DNA of 64,000 bases from Fulvia fulva (Eukaryota > Ascomycota > Dothideomycetes > Mycosphaerellales > Mycosphaerellaceae): NCBI RefSeq assembly GCF_020509005.1, contig NC_063015.1, positions 930,001 through 994,000 on the forward strand, given 5' to 3'. The notes below the pieces were generated by a model. It was not told the origin of the DNA, made no database searches, and was given only the letters and a program-made list of their open reading frames with translations. This document shows, piece after piece, positions 1 through 10,383 of the stretch. Both the position numbers and the translations under genes were made by a program. Each line of letters begins with the position of its first letter. Within the stretch, counting starts at the first letter, position 1.

Positions 1-461
1 TTGTCGCGATTGGCAGCTGACGCTTTTCCTGATTGAGCGTGGTGAAAGATGTGGGTGAATGCATTGGCGTGGTTGTTTGGGATCGATATATGCAACATTT
101 GAAATGCATCGCGACCATCATACTGCTCAAATACTGCTGTCTTGAACCGCGAGGCCAACATGAGCTGCAGAGAATATCTGAAAGACTTGAATTGATCGGA
201 TTGCAGGCGAGGCGCTTTGAAAAATCTTGTTTCCTGACAATGGAACATGCTGCAAGGTCGAATCAGCGAGAGCCTCAATAGACAGCATAGAGTACTCATC
301 TTACTCGAAGCACCCACCGCATCGCCTCAACGATGAGGGAAGTCTCCAGTGGCCTGTCCACGGACGAAACCAACCTGATGCCCTCCCCGACCGCCCCCAG
401 GTCTTGCGCCCCTATATACTCTACCTAGCCTACCTACTCTACCTATTCCCACCGCCTCCCT

Positions 462-911
462 TCACGCCAACCCCCAGTGCTCCCACAGATGCATCCAGCC
501 GAGCAGCCACCCTGACTGCATCGACGCAGTGGCGAGCTGCGCGTGCTCTTGCCGACTATATAACGCCACAACAGTCCACGTCCCATTCCCCTCTCGCCAG
601 ATCGAGATGCGGCTGGGCGTTGGCAAGCCCAAGACCGCCATGTTGGTGCGGAGCCGGAACTCGTCCACTGGGCCGCGAAGGCCGGGCATGCTGAGCTGAT
701 TGAGCCTGGCTGGAGGAACGAAGGGCCGTGCTGCTGGGTTCAGCGCCTGTTGTTGCGGTTGCTGCTGCTGCTGAGCAGCGGGTGATGATGATGGTGGTGG
801 TGGTGGTGCTGTCGAAGGAGGGCCGGGAAAGAATTCGTCGTCGTCGTTTTCGTTGAAGGATCTTGCTTCGTTGAAGCGGCGGCGGTACTGCTCTTGCTCT
901 GCGGAAGGCAT
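462..911 (-). CDS. Hypothetical protein with Pro/Gln-rich linker, 149 aa
   Basis: No family is recognised. The minus-strand ORF starts with ATG at 909-911. Its N-terminus is charged and low in complexity (MPSAEQEQYRRRFNEARSF), followed by an acidic patch, a run of prolines and a glutamine-rich stretch (about residues 35-58). The C-terminal half is less biased and contains a Trp-rich tail (WLLGWMHLWEHWG). The charged N-terminus followed by low-complexity sequence looks coding, but the last 35-40 residues read like translated non-coding sequence, so an unrecognised 3' intron or different end is possible. There is no signal peptide and no membrane segment. A small secondary gene (1259-1801) lies nearby on the other strand. 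Function unknown. Confidence 0.45.
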   Translation of the reverse strand: MPSAEQEQYRRRFNEARSFNENDDDEFFPGPPSTAPPPPPSSSPAAQQQQQPQQQALNPAARPFVPPARLNQLSMPGLRGPVDEFRLRTNMAVLGLPTPSRISIWREGNGTWTVVALYSRQEHAQLATASMQSGWLLGWMHLWEHWGLA

Positions 912-1258
912 TGTGGGTTGTGGTGGTGGGTGTGAGCTTGTTGTTGTGGTTGTTGGTGCTGTGTGATGGTATCTGTCGATGTCGAAGCGCTGTGAAGCTG
1001 TATGATTCCAATCGATCTAAGTGAGGGTGTGGCTCTAGGAGCTATTGTTGCTGTGTGAGGTCACTGCAAGGCTCAATGGCGGCTTGGCGGGCTCTCGCGG
1101 TCATATTTGATTTCTTAGCCGCCTGCTGCAACACTTCCTTCTCAGCGACGAGAACACACACAGTACGTACCACTCATTGACCAGCACCTGCGTTGCAGCC
1201 TTTGCTAACGTATCACCTCTCTTGCTTGCAGAACAACAAGACATACACATCACTCGAC

Positions 1259-1801
1259 ATGTCAGTACAGACCCCTTTCGATGGATTGGACAGTACTAAC
1301 AGCTTGAGCCCAGGGCTATCACATACACCGCCAACCAACTTCTCTCCCGCCGCTACATCCTGTAAGTCATAGAGCATGACACCTGCCTCTGGACGTCACT
1401 GATAACCTTGTAGTACCGCCGCCTCCACACCAATCACCCTCTCCATCGACCTCATGGCCCTCCGAACGGTGCAAGATCTCGTCGCCCAGCGCGAGCTGGC
1501 AGAGGCCCAGCGGTACGCCACCGCCATCAACACATACGATGACAGCAGCATCGATGCTCTATGGCAACGCATCATCAACATCAATCGAGGCAGCGGGTGG
1601 TGGCCGCTGAGCCGCGCCGCCACCCACGCGCGCCAACAGCTCACGCTGCGCCGCAACCTCCGCGAGTTCAACCGGGCCCGCGCAGCCCACCACCACCAGA
1701 CAAGCACTTTGTCGCCAGCAGAGAGATGGGCCTTGCGCCGAGCGCGCAACATCCGCCGCCAGCAGCAGTGGCAACGACGACAGGCTCGACGCCACAATTG
1801 A
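1259..1801 (+). CDS. Hypothetical basic protein, 3 exons, start codon split by an intron
   Basis: Three exons give a 145-aa product. Exon 1 supplies only AT (1259-1260). Intron 1 (1261-1313, 53 bp) has a GTCAGT donor, a perfect TACTAAC branch site at 1294-1300 and a CAG acceptor. Exon 2 is 1314-1361. Intron 2 (1362-1413, 52 bp) has a GTAAGT donor and a CTGATAAC branch-like site. Exon 3 is 1414-1801. The product begins MAITYTANQLLSRRYILTAA. Its middle is helical and charged, and its C-terminus is very basic and rich in Arg, Gln and His (RRQQQWQRRQARRHN). The frame stays open across both splices, which supports the model. The basic tail could bind nucleic acid, but that is only inference. No family recognised. 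Confidence 0.6.
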
Positions 1802-2429
1802 CCTGGTGTAGGTCACGACAAGATACAAGCACCCATGCTTGACACCGAAAAATGGGCCGCTGCAGCACCGTCCGCGAGGGCGCTGCTGAGCAGTGAAGTC
1901 GGTCGATGGCAGACACCTTCACGTGGTGACCGGCGTGAGTAGTCCTTCGGGGCGAAACCAAGAGAGAGTAGCTCGATTCGAGTGAAACCAGTAGCTGCCC
2001 AAGGTGAGTCTGAGGAGGGCAGGAAGGTGGTCGAGGAGAAGATGATATTCAGGGAGTAGGGAGGGCGCTTCCGGTCGCCCAATACCGCAGAAGGGGACAT
2101 CCGACGCCACTGGTTGAAGTTCTCTACGGTTGACGAGGCTGGCTTGTCCTCGAGTCAGGAGAGAAGCGCATCCACGAGCCAGGCATTGAGGTGAACATGC
2201 AGGTAGCGTGCAGTCTTAGTAAATAACAGTCTCCTCTCGCTCTTCACGATTCTTGCAGCCATCATCTCTAGATCCATGAGACTCCAGCCCAGATCGTCTA
2301 CCTTCTTCTTCTCGTCCAAGGCAGAACACATCCCTCAAGCATCGCAACTTCGACCAGACCACCATACCTGTCACACAGCAAGCTCCAATGTGACATCCTC
2401 CGAGCCACGAACCGCGTCCCATCAACAAC
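1802..2429. other. Intergenic, no gene supported
   Basis: Only short overlapping frames on both strands with no splice or domain support. Nothing convincing was seen. Confidence 0.5.
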
Positions 2430-2639
2430 ATGTTCGTCTGCTGTCGCTGCGGCACCTGCACCACCGGCTCATCGATCTGTAGCCGCTGCGCACACTGCGA
2501 GTGCGACGACTGCACACACGTGGGTCGCCGTGACAAGCAAGCAGATGTACCACTTCCTGATACGGTCGAGACAGGACCCTCTGGGGCTGGAGCAGGAAGC
2601 GGTGCAACCCATGGTAAGAGTGCGAGCAAGAAGGGATAG
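2430..2639 (+). CDS. Small cysteine-rich putative zinc-ribbon protein, 69 aa
   Basis: The ATG at 2430 sits in a favourable context (caacaacATG). The first 28 residues hold nine cysteines in CxxC and CxC pairs (C4, C5, C7, C10, C17, C20, C23, C25, C28), an arrangement able to bind one or two zinc ions. The remaining residues are Gly/Ala/Ser-rich with a basic end (GKSASKKG). There is no signal peptide, so an intracellular zinc-binding protein fits better than a secreted effector. Short fungal proteins of this general type are often annotated as hypothetical. A GTAAGAG donor-like site occurs near 2612, so a longer spliced form is possible. Confidence 0.5.
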   Translation: MFVCCRCGTCTTGSSICSRCAHCECDDCTHVGRRDKQADVPLPDTVETGPSGAGAGSGATHGKSASKKG

Positions 2640-2929
2640 ATCGAACGGGATAAGGACGACCGCGGTGGCCGCGCGAGGAGTTTCAAGGGCTGAAAAGATG
2701 GTACGCGAGTGCCAATGAGGCTGGTATCCATTCATTTGGGTTGGGCTCGTTTGTTTGTGATGATCGGGGATAGGGCTACGAGCTCTGTACAATAGTCAGC
2801 GAGAGAATGGGTCGTATGGGAGTAAGATCGTGTAGTAATCTTTGATTGTCAAAATTGATCGAAGAAATCGCGTGGCTTACATCTCATAAACGGCTTCTCT
2901 TCCCACTCGCAGTAGCAATGCCTGATGAT

Positions 2930-4330
2930 ATTACATGGCAGCAGCAAGCAGTACCAGTCCACCAAAGCTATCAATGCCTGCGCACCAATCTTGCCACTTC
3001 GCGGGAGAGCGCGAGCCTGGTCCATTGAGGGCCGTTGCAATGTCCACCGCTTCGTGGAAATCAAGCTTGACAAGCTGACCACTCACTGCCATACCATAGG
3101 CGTCCCGTGAGTCCGGTCTCACGGTCGCTACCATCCATGAAGTCTCATTATTTGCTTCCCAGAGCTGTTTTCTCGAGGGAAGTCGAGCAAGCACAAGAAT
3201 AGTCCAGTCCTTGCACCGTGAAGCTGGTTCGAAGTGGACTAGCATTTTGACAATTTGGTAGATTATGCAAAGCCTGTCCGTCAGCTGAGGGCGAGCAGTA
3301 GGCTAGAAAGCACATATCTTACCTTCGAGCCGATTCGTTGAAGATGCAGTCTTGCCAGCTCATGGAAAAGTCGTTGAATAATGCTGCCTGCGTAGCAGCG
3401 TCGCCGTTCAGCTGCATGGAGAGCATCTTCGTGATTTTGTCTCAGCCTGTGCTTCCTTGTAACACCGGTCAAGACTCACCGTCACAATCCTCAGCATCAA
3501 AAAGTCAACATTGTTATGCTCATTTTCTCCCTTGTCAGGATGTAGACGAACAAAGCCTGTAGAGCAGCAAGCAGTTCCCATCGATCAAGCTTCGTGCCGA
3601 GGCTGTGCGCAAAGTCCTTCGCACTCGAATCTGACGTTCTTCCAGAACAGCTTGCGACTGCCTCGAAATCCGTTGTCACTCATTCGGGTAAGGTTGATGC
3701 AGTCCGTCAGCGGCTCCATGTATTTGCTCAGCGAGTCCAGGGAGAACACTGTTGGGTGAATAAAGGGCAGAAGCTACGAGTGCTCGGACAGCGTCAGCTG
3801 GCTGAGGCGGTATGTTCAATGGCATATCAGACACCGTCTTGGCGAGCTGAAGGCTATCTGGGGCTCGGGAAGGCAACGCATGATCCGACAAAGGCTGCGC
3901 CCAATCCAGATCCGGCAGTTCAAAGGGCTCGAGATCGGTGTCAGGGAAGTCGATCGAAGGTAGGAATCCACCCTCCAGAGTCAACTCCCATGCATCGTCA
4001 GATGTCGCGGGTCCAGTCCTGGATGCGGGCGAGGAATTCAACGATACAGCTGCATCGTTCCTGAGTGTATTCCCAGCCGCGGTGGTCTTGCCTGGATAAT
4101 GGCATTGTGTTCCCTTTGTCGAGCACCGTGCGCATTGTGGTCGGCGGTTGTCACAACGAGACTTGGTCTTTGCACACACGATACCAGATGCCCGAGAACG
4201 GCAATAGTATCGATGTCGCTTCAATGTCGATGCTCAAGTGTTGTCAGCAAGGTAGGCGATCGCAAGGCATAGCGGAAGATGACTGACGCTTGTCGAACGG
4301 CTTATTGCACTGCTCGCAGCGCAAAACTTA
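2930..4330 (-). pseudogene. Decayed C2H2 + Zn2Cys6 fungal transcription factor
   Basis: On the minus strand a C2H2-like finger (LRCEQCNKPFDK + PSTLKRHRYYC, joined across a 55-bp intron at 4233-4287) runs directly into a Zn2Cys6 cluster (CAKTKSRCDNRRPQCARC and following C). A fungal-regulator middle region follows, with motifs such as LDRWELLAALQALFVYIL and LPSRKQLWEANNETSW and an end near GIDSFGGLVLLAAAM. Two further introns (3427-3479, 3274-3322) splice cleanly. The reading frame must shift by one base near 3759-3768, near 3607-3626 and near 3517-3533, and a TAA (4328-4330) precedes the finger with no usable upstream start. Known members of this dual-finger class are nuclear DNA-binding regulators. 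Here the gene is either a pseudogene or carries assembly indels. The lesions are indels, not RIP stops. Confidence 0.7.
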
Positions 4331-4751
4331 CGAATTGGAATCTTCGTACATAATCAAAGCAGACTGCGAAGGTGGAAGGTTTAGAGATTGTGAAATCGCA
4401 AGTTGTGAGCATTTGGCAGCTCAGCTCGAAGGATTTCGGGCGGACCAAATTTGTATGGCGCCGCGATCCTTCCACTGTGCAACACCGGAACACATTGTCG
4501 ACACCAGCAGAGCATGTACATCGTCAAAAAATCGTGGTAGCCATGCTGCGAAGAGAGGAACTCCAGTCCATCGATGGTGGATCCGACCTGCAAATTGTAC
4601 TGCCGGGCTTGATTGTGTCTTTTGCACCCTCTGCAGCATATAAGAGCGGTATACCGTCGTTGCTGAAGATGTCACCCTCCCAGCTACCAGCACACATCTC
4701 GAACATCCTAACTCATCGCCCTCCAGCGCCGTATCCACAAGCTCCACCATA

Positions 4752-5687
4752 ATGCCTCTTTTCCCGTCTCCGACCTCCAAATTCCACGACAACACTTATC
4801 CTTCTCTTCCTCCCCGCCGACCTAAGCCCTCTGCGGAAGGCAAATCAAACCTCGTAACAGGCGGCGGCACCGGAATTGGTGCAGAAACAGCTCGCCACTT
4901 CGCCGAAGCAGGAGCAGCTCGAGTCGCCTTGCTCGGACGCCGCAAGCAGCCACTCCTCGACACCAAGACTTCAATCGAACAGAAGTTTCCAGGCACCTCC
5001 GTCTTCGTAGTCTCCGCCGATGTGACAAAGAAGCAGCAAGTCGACGATGCCTTTGATGAACACGCCAAGGCTGAGAAGATCGATGTCGTAGTCAGTAACG
5101 CGGCAATGACTGGTCCAATTGAGCCTGTCGGCGGTGTCGGCAGCGAGGCATTCATGGACGCCATCGACTTCAATCGGCGAGGTTCGTTGTACGTTGCGCA
5201 GGCCTTCCTTCGTCATGCATCGGTAAATGCAACCGCTATCGAAATCAACAGTTCAGCTGCTCATGTCAGCTTCGGCCCTGGCGTCGCATCTTACAGTGTC
5301 GCCAAGCTGGCAGTGTTCCGGTTGTGGGACACCATCACTGTCTCCAATCCAAACATCAGTGTCTTTCACGTCCAGCCCGGAGTCGTGGATACCGACATGG
5401 ACAAAGCGGTAGGGGGTGTTGCTGCTGTTGGTCACGAGGACCATGGTATAATATGCCGTCTTGTTTCTCCCGCTGCCCTCATGCTGACTCGTCTTCCAGT
5501 GTCTCTTCCAGCAAGCTTCAACGTCTGGCTCGCGAGTCCAGAAGCTCAACGTCTGGCTCGCGAGTCCAGAAGCTCAATTCCTTTTCGAGGCAAGTACTTG
5601 TGGGCAAACTGGGATGTCAATGAACTCAAGACTCGCACGGAGGAGATCCGGGACAGCGAGTTCTTGTCGATTGGCCTCGTAAGGTGA
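4752..5687 (+). CDS. Short-chain dehydrogenase/reductase (SDR), one intron
   Basis: Classical SDR: NAD(P)-binding TGGGTGIG (residues 36-43), NAA (116-118), the structural Asn in DFNRRG (N141), catalytic Ser in INSSAAH (167-168) and YSVAK (Y181, K185). Strand beta-2 ends in GRRK rather than Asp, which suggests NADP(H). An in-frame 54-bp intron is predicted at 5446-5499 (GTATAA...CTGACT...CAG). Splicing joins DH to VSLPASFNVWLASPEA, as expected for the SDR C-terminus, and leaves 293 aa. A perfect 28-bp tandem duplication (5520-5575) inserts about ten residues between SPEAQ and the conserved GKYLWANWDVNEL. The natural substrate cannot be read from sequence. The start ATG follows a plausible promoter region (TATAAG at 4639). 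Confidence 0.85.
   Translation: MPLFPSPTSKFHDNTYPSLPPRRPKPSAEGKSNLVTGGGTGIGAETARHFAEAGAARVALLGRRKQPLLDTKTSIEQKFPGTSVFVVSADVTKKQQVDDAFDEHAKAEKIDVVVSNAAMTGPIEPVGGVGSEAFMDAIDFNRRGSLYVAQAFLRHASVNATAIEINSSAAHVSFGPGVASYSVAKLAVFRLWDTITVSNPNISVFHVQPGVVDTDMDKAVGGVAAVGHEDHGIICRLVSPAALMLTRLPVSLPASFNVWLASPEAQRLARESRSSIPFRGKYLWANWDVNELKTRTEEIRDSEFLSIGLVR
5520..5575 (+). repeat. Perfect 2 x 28-bp tandem duplication inside the SDR
   Basis: Units 5520-5547 and 5548-5575 are identical. Because 28 is not a multiple of three, the duplication alone shifts the frame. The conserved C-terminus is nevertheless read in frame after it. Confidence 0.95.
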
Positions 5688-6006
5688 CCTTTCGGAAGTG
5701 AGGGCTGGAAGTTCCAGGCGGCCGGAAATGCTTCTGAGGTTTGGAGTTAGCCCTAGAGGTCAGTCTGTGGCATTCGAGCGATTTTCTAGTTATGGGAGAG
5801 CATAGTCCACGGGACACTGAGCGTCATGGCGAATATGGTACAAAGAAAACGTTGCAACAAACACAATGTCGGTTCGCTGCTTCTCCCTCTTGATACGACC
5901 TACCTTGCGCGTCCACGATTCGTTTATCACCAGCCCAAGCAACAACGCCCAAGGACACCTCGCCTGTACCGCTGCGCTTGATCAACAGTATTACGTATCG
6001 TGCTCT
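5688..6006. other. Convergent 3' intergenic region
   Basis: Lies between two convergent genes. No ORF or RNA gene is supported. Confidence 0.5.
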
Positions 6007-6441
6007 TCAAATATTCTCAGCCAAGTTCCTCAACCTCATCCTCAACTCCTCCTTCTCTTGGTCCAGCTCCACAACACGTCGATCGTAGTAGGCCCGGCGC
6101 GCCTTCTTGCTGTCCTCCGCTATCTTCGCGTCAATCTCCGCCTTGTTGCGGTGCCACTCTGCATCGTGCAGGCGGGCTGTGAGCTGCTCGACCTGCTGCT
6201 TGAAGGAGCCCAATGCTCGGTCGAGGGAGGCAACGCGCTCGTCTTGTGCTACGCTATGGTCGCTTTGAGCCGCGATCTGCTGACCTTGAGTGGCGATGGC
6301 CTGGCTTTGAGCATCGTTCATGACGCTTTGGCTGTGAATGATCATGTCGCGCGAAGCGAGTTGCTGCTGGAGGTCGAGGATCCGGCGAGCGAAAGCATCG
6401 TACGGTCCATCGGTTATGCGGTAGTCGTCGAGGACTATCAT
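6007..6441 (-). CDS. Predicted coiled-coil protein, 144 aa
   Basis: Single-exon minus-strand ORF with ATG at 6439-6441 and a TAA end. After a short N-terminal segment (MIVLDDYRITDGPYDAFARR) almost the whole protein is helical with a heptad-like pattern and many Gln, Ala, Glu, Lys and Arg residues (LDLQQQLASRDMI, LDRALGSFKQQVEQLTARL, LDQEKEELRMRLRNLAENI). There are no cysteines, no signal peptide and no membrane segment. Such proteins usually oligomerise or act as scaffolds, but no specific role can be assigned. Codon use matches other host genes and there are no RIP-type stops. Confidence 0.6.
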   Translation of the reverse strand: MIVLDDYRITDGPYDAFARRILDLQQQLASRDMIIHSQSVMNDAQSQAIATQGQQIAAQSDHSVAQDERVASLDRALGSFKQQVEQLTARLHDAEWHRNKAEIDAKIAEDSKKARRAYYDRRVVELDQEKEELRMRLRNLAENI

Positions 6442-7819
6442 CGTTAGCTTATATTGACCAGGGGCTTATATGCAAGATTATACCGGGTAGGATGATGGAG
6501 TCGTAGTCGTGTCTGCTGTAGGCCATAATGTCTAAGGTATATTATACGTGGTAGAGAGCTTTGAGGACGGCAGCGTGGACAGCAGGAGTATTTCGCCGTG
6601 TTGTCAACACTTGTGGTAGCAACAAATTCGAATACTCCTCACGCGTCGAAGCTGGGAGATCCCGCAATCTTGAGTAGGGCGCTTATCTCAAGTTGTCAAT
6701 CAGCTTGGCGCTAGATCACCCAAGTGCCACAAACCCATACATAAAGTGCTGTTGGTCGATCGGCACATGCTCGAAGAACATGTTTAAGGGCTATCATACA
6801 TGTTATCATCGCCCGTCATAGATACGAAGTTGTCTAGAGTTCTTGTGGGAAAGTCGTTCCGGGGACATCGTTACAACATGTGTCGCTGCCGTCGGCTTTC
6901 ACGTGCGAGCCAAGCCTCTACCGATCGCCCACGTCGAAGTGTCCTCACGCCTATACGACCGCTATGTCCTTTGTTCATGGTAGCCCTGGCCTTTGCATAC
7001 TGCTGCGCTGGCCGCTGATTGCTTGTTGTTCTCGAGTGATCGCTGGGCATGGGCGATCACGGCTCTGAAAACCGTAACATGACATGCCATGGGCCACATT
7101 TGCTGTCTCCATTAGAGAGACTGTTTTCGTTCGTGACTAAGCTGCTATTTATTGCAACGTTGAGAGACCGTATTCATGCGAGGGGGCAGGCCTCAACAGG
7201 TAAGGCAGTTCTGGCCCTGGCTTGACTGAAGTCGGGAGATCGGCGAAGTCCCGCAACGCTCTGCTGCGGCGAAGGGACAATCCATCTCGTTCTCCCTTTG
7301 TTTGGATGCTGTCAGTTAGGAGCTTCCATCGAACGTCTGCACAATAGAGCGAGAGGGCTCTTTGCCAATGTTGTGTCTCGAAGTATTGAAGTTAACCTAG
7401 TTCTGTCTGCAATCCTGCCTGGTATTCGACGACCGACAGTGGCTATGCACGACGACCTGTTGGACAATGGGCTCTACATACCTCACCGCATCCGGTCTCC
7501 TTTGTTAGTAGTAACTTATTAGGAGCCGTATGCTCCTGTACGTACATGGTACCTCTCTGATTCATCACGACCGTTGATAATTGACGTGAGTTCTCGCGTA
7601 ATTTATGCTGGTCAGTGCTAGCACGCGAGAAAGGTTAGGCCAAGGTGAAATCTTCGCCCGCTTTCGAATTCTGCCCGATTTGCTTCAAACACGACCGCGA
7701 CCACACAACACAACACAACACATCACCCTCATCGGACCGCCTTATGATTCCTCTCGACTATATGCCGCCGCCTTCTTCCAGTAGCTGCAAGCTCCTCCAT
7801 CATCAACAGCTCCTCCGCC
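6442..7819. other. Long intergenic region, no gene supported
   Basis: Several short frames exist but none has domains, consensus splice sites in frame or coding-like composition. No tRNA or repeat was recognised. Confidence 0.5.
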
Positions 7820-8060
7820 ATGCTTACCGCCGCCGCCAACAGCTGGAAGGCGCTGGTGCACGAAGCTGCAGCAGAATGGTACGTAAAGCTCACTCACGCT
7901 CAACCACCCACTACCATGGCGAGCACCCAGCAGCACTTTGCCTAATGCACTCCAAGCTCTCTGCTTACCTTCACTGACCTATGCGAACCCCAGAGCACGA
8001 CACCACTACTCTCAAGACCTCCACCCACAAAGAGCAAGCCATCGGCGCTGGACCAGGACG
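7820..8060 (+). other. Possible small spliced gene (uncertain)
   Basis: ATG at 7820 opens a short helical exon (MLTAAANSWKALVHEAAAE) ending at a consensus GTACGT donor (7879). An acceptor follows near 7990-7994 and another donor GTATGT near 8062. The simplest splice (AG|AGCACG) creates a TGA. Using the next AG two bases downstream keeps the frame open. The structure resembles the other small spliced genes of this locus, but the model is weak. Confidence 0.25.
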
Positions 8061-8639
8061 GTATGTCAACATCTCTTCCTCACACGCACACCTCCTTGGA
8101 GATGACGATATCAAAATCGGCGCCAAGTGTACACTGTTGTCAGGCATATAATCCAGCAATAGATGCCGCCCACATTGGTGCTGCCATTGTGCGATGCCGG
8201 GTGCACTTGGAACGGACGTAGCATTCGTGGAAGTCGTCCTTGAGGGCGGGCGACTTCCTGGATCCGCGAATGTTTGCGTTGGCATCACTGGCAGCAGGAT
8301 TCGGCTCCTCACACGCTAATTTAGTCACACAATCGCTTTGATCTGATCCTCCCCTCCCATCCCCCATCGCCACCGGAACTTCATGCGCTTCCTGGCTGAC
8401 TCTATCATCACGTAGACCAAAGTCAACAAGGTCAACGACCCCCTCGATACCTTCGCCATCACAGCATACGCGAAGTGTACCACTACAGCAGTAAGTTACC
8501 CCTACACGACCTCCTGCACTCGCATGATGAAACCACCCCGATTTTCTCGTTTCATTTTGACCAATGACACACCTCTGAAGGAGCCCTTGTGGTTCCTCTT
8601 GCTGCCAAACTGAGGCCATGCTACTGATTGCAACCCTGC

Positions 8640-10383
8640 ACTGTCATCGCTTGCTGTGGCTGTCACCGTTACCGTTGCTGACCGCTTCAAACAGATGCCA
8701 AATATCCAGATCAGCTCTGTTATTCAAACAGTCGAGGGTCCACCACTGTTCCCATGCTTGAAGGCTTCCCGTCTGGCTGATGCATACAGTTCCAACGTCA
8801 CTCCACTGCATATATCGAAAGGTCAGTCCAAGCAATCGCTCCGCTCTTCCCCGGCGAGTGATGACATCGAACCGATACTTGAGCAGCAGCCCATGGTCCG
8901 CCATCGTGGTTGCTCCTGATAATCACTACACAAGTCTGACGCCTCCGAATACCACACCATTCCTTGACACCTTCTCATCTCGAGACATACTGACCCGCGA
9001 GAATAGAAGCATGAGCATCACCAACTTTACTCGAATCGCAAGGTCAGTACAACACCCAATCAACTCCAGTCACTCGCCTATGATGATCCGCATATGTGTA
9101 CCTGTATCGAAGGACTACCTTGGTTCGCCATTGTGGTTCGACCGATAAGAACCATTCTATGAGACCCTCTGCCCTATCATAACTGGTCTCGACGCTCGAG
9201 CACCTTCTTTCATCGCTGACCCATTTGAACAGGAGATCAACGATAAGTCAAGGTCTCGACTTGTCTTATCACGCAAGTCCTCAACGCGCCTCTGCTCAAG
9301 CACCGCATATTGTCTGGAACCAGTGATCTACACCCCAAGGTCAGTCCGATTCACCCTCACTCCGGAAACTCTTCAAGAGAATGATGATCATCATCTTCAA
9401 GAAATTGATGATGGTCCAAAAAATTACTACACTTATTTGAGGGAGCCGCAACTCAGTCTTGTGGTTCCTGATGATTTTACAGCGTCTGACTTTCAGCTTG
9501 ACTCCACGATCCTGCATCAACAATACGTGACTTCGACCTACGCTGACGATCTTCAACAGGCTTCGGATGCTGCTTCAGGAGTCACTCACGCACAGACTCT
9601 CGAAGAGACTTCGTCAAGTTGGGCTCTGCTTCAACAAAAGGTCAGTTGAAATACTCTTTCGTTCCATTCCACTCCCGATATGATGAGCATATTTGTCTTT
9701 TCTGATTGAGAAGTCTCCATGGCTTGCCGCGGCGATTTCGCTGACAACAAACACATACTGAGCTCGATTGCAACTATATCATGTACCTGCCTGTGTTCCA
9801 TTTGTCCCCTGCTAACTTCCATTGGGCAGGCACACACGGTAGCGATCTCCGCCCGTCACCTTCCACTCCTCAACGAGCTTGCAGCATTCCGTCAGCCCAT
9901 CCATCGGCACGGGTCACACCACCGCCGGTAAGCAGCTTCATCACCCAAGACCGACGCTTCGCAGTCATGATGGAAGTCTATCGTCCCGTTTCAATTTGGA
10001 CCGTGGATACTCATTTTTGAGTGGTTCATCATTCTGATTAAGACTGCCCTCCCATCCTTCACGGTCCTTGTCTCTGCTGTATTGACTTCCGCTGATTCCG
10101 CAACGCAGGTGTCGCCAACGCTTGCATCAGAACAGCGCACCTACCCGAAGGTTTTTGGATGCTTGGAGAGACTAGGATCTGTCAAGATTGGAGCCAGAAG
10201 ATTGCCGACTCCAGACAGCGCTACAGCTCTGAACAGAAGAAGCAGGTCTCAGCGATGGTCCGGAAGAAGACAGAGTCATACAAGGAGGTTGCCAAAGCTT
10301 TCGACAAGGTGTTTGGTCCCAAGCACAAGCTGCGAAGGAAGGGACATGGCGTCAGCTGTCTTGACTGCAGCGCGATAGGATAA
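8640..10383 (+). other. Unresolved multi-exon gene region
   Basis: The plus strand carries a series of good donor sites (AAGGTCAGT near 8821, 9042, 9340 and 9640, and GTAAGC near 9928) with branch and acceptor sites between them, for example CTGACCC...AACAG before 9234 and GGGCAG near 9830. One long exon, 9234-9640, reads coding-like (FTLTPETLQENDDHHLQEID; LQQASDAASGVTHAQTLEE) and splices in phase to an exon at about 9831. A Lys-rich C-terminal frame (KTESYKEVAKAFDKVFGPKH, ending 10383) is also coding-like, but I could not join it in phase. A real, possibly decayed, gene is likely, but exact exons are not determined. No domain recognised. Confidence 0.35.

Noticed and set aside
7298..7522. 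74-codon plus-strand frame between genes
   Set aside because: No coding-like composition, no homology recognised, no splice context.
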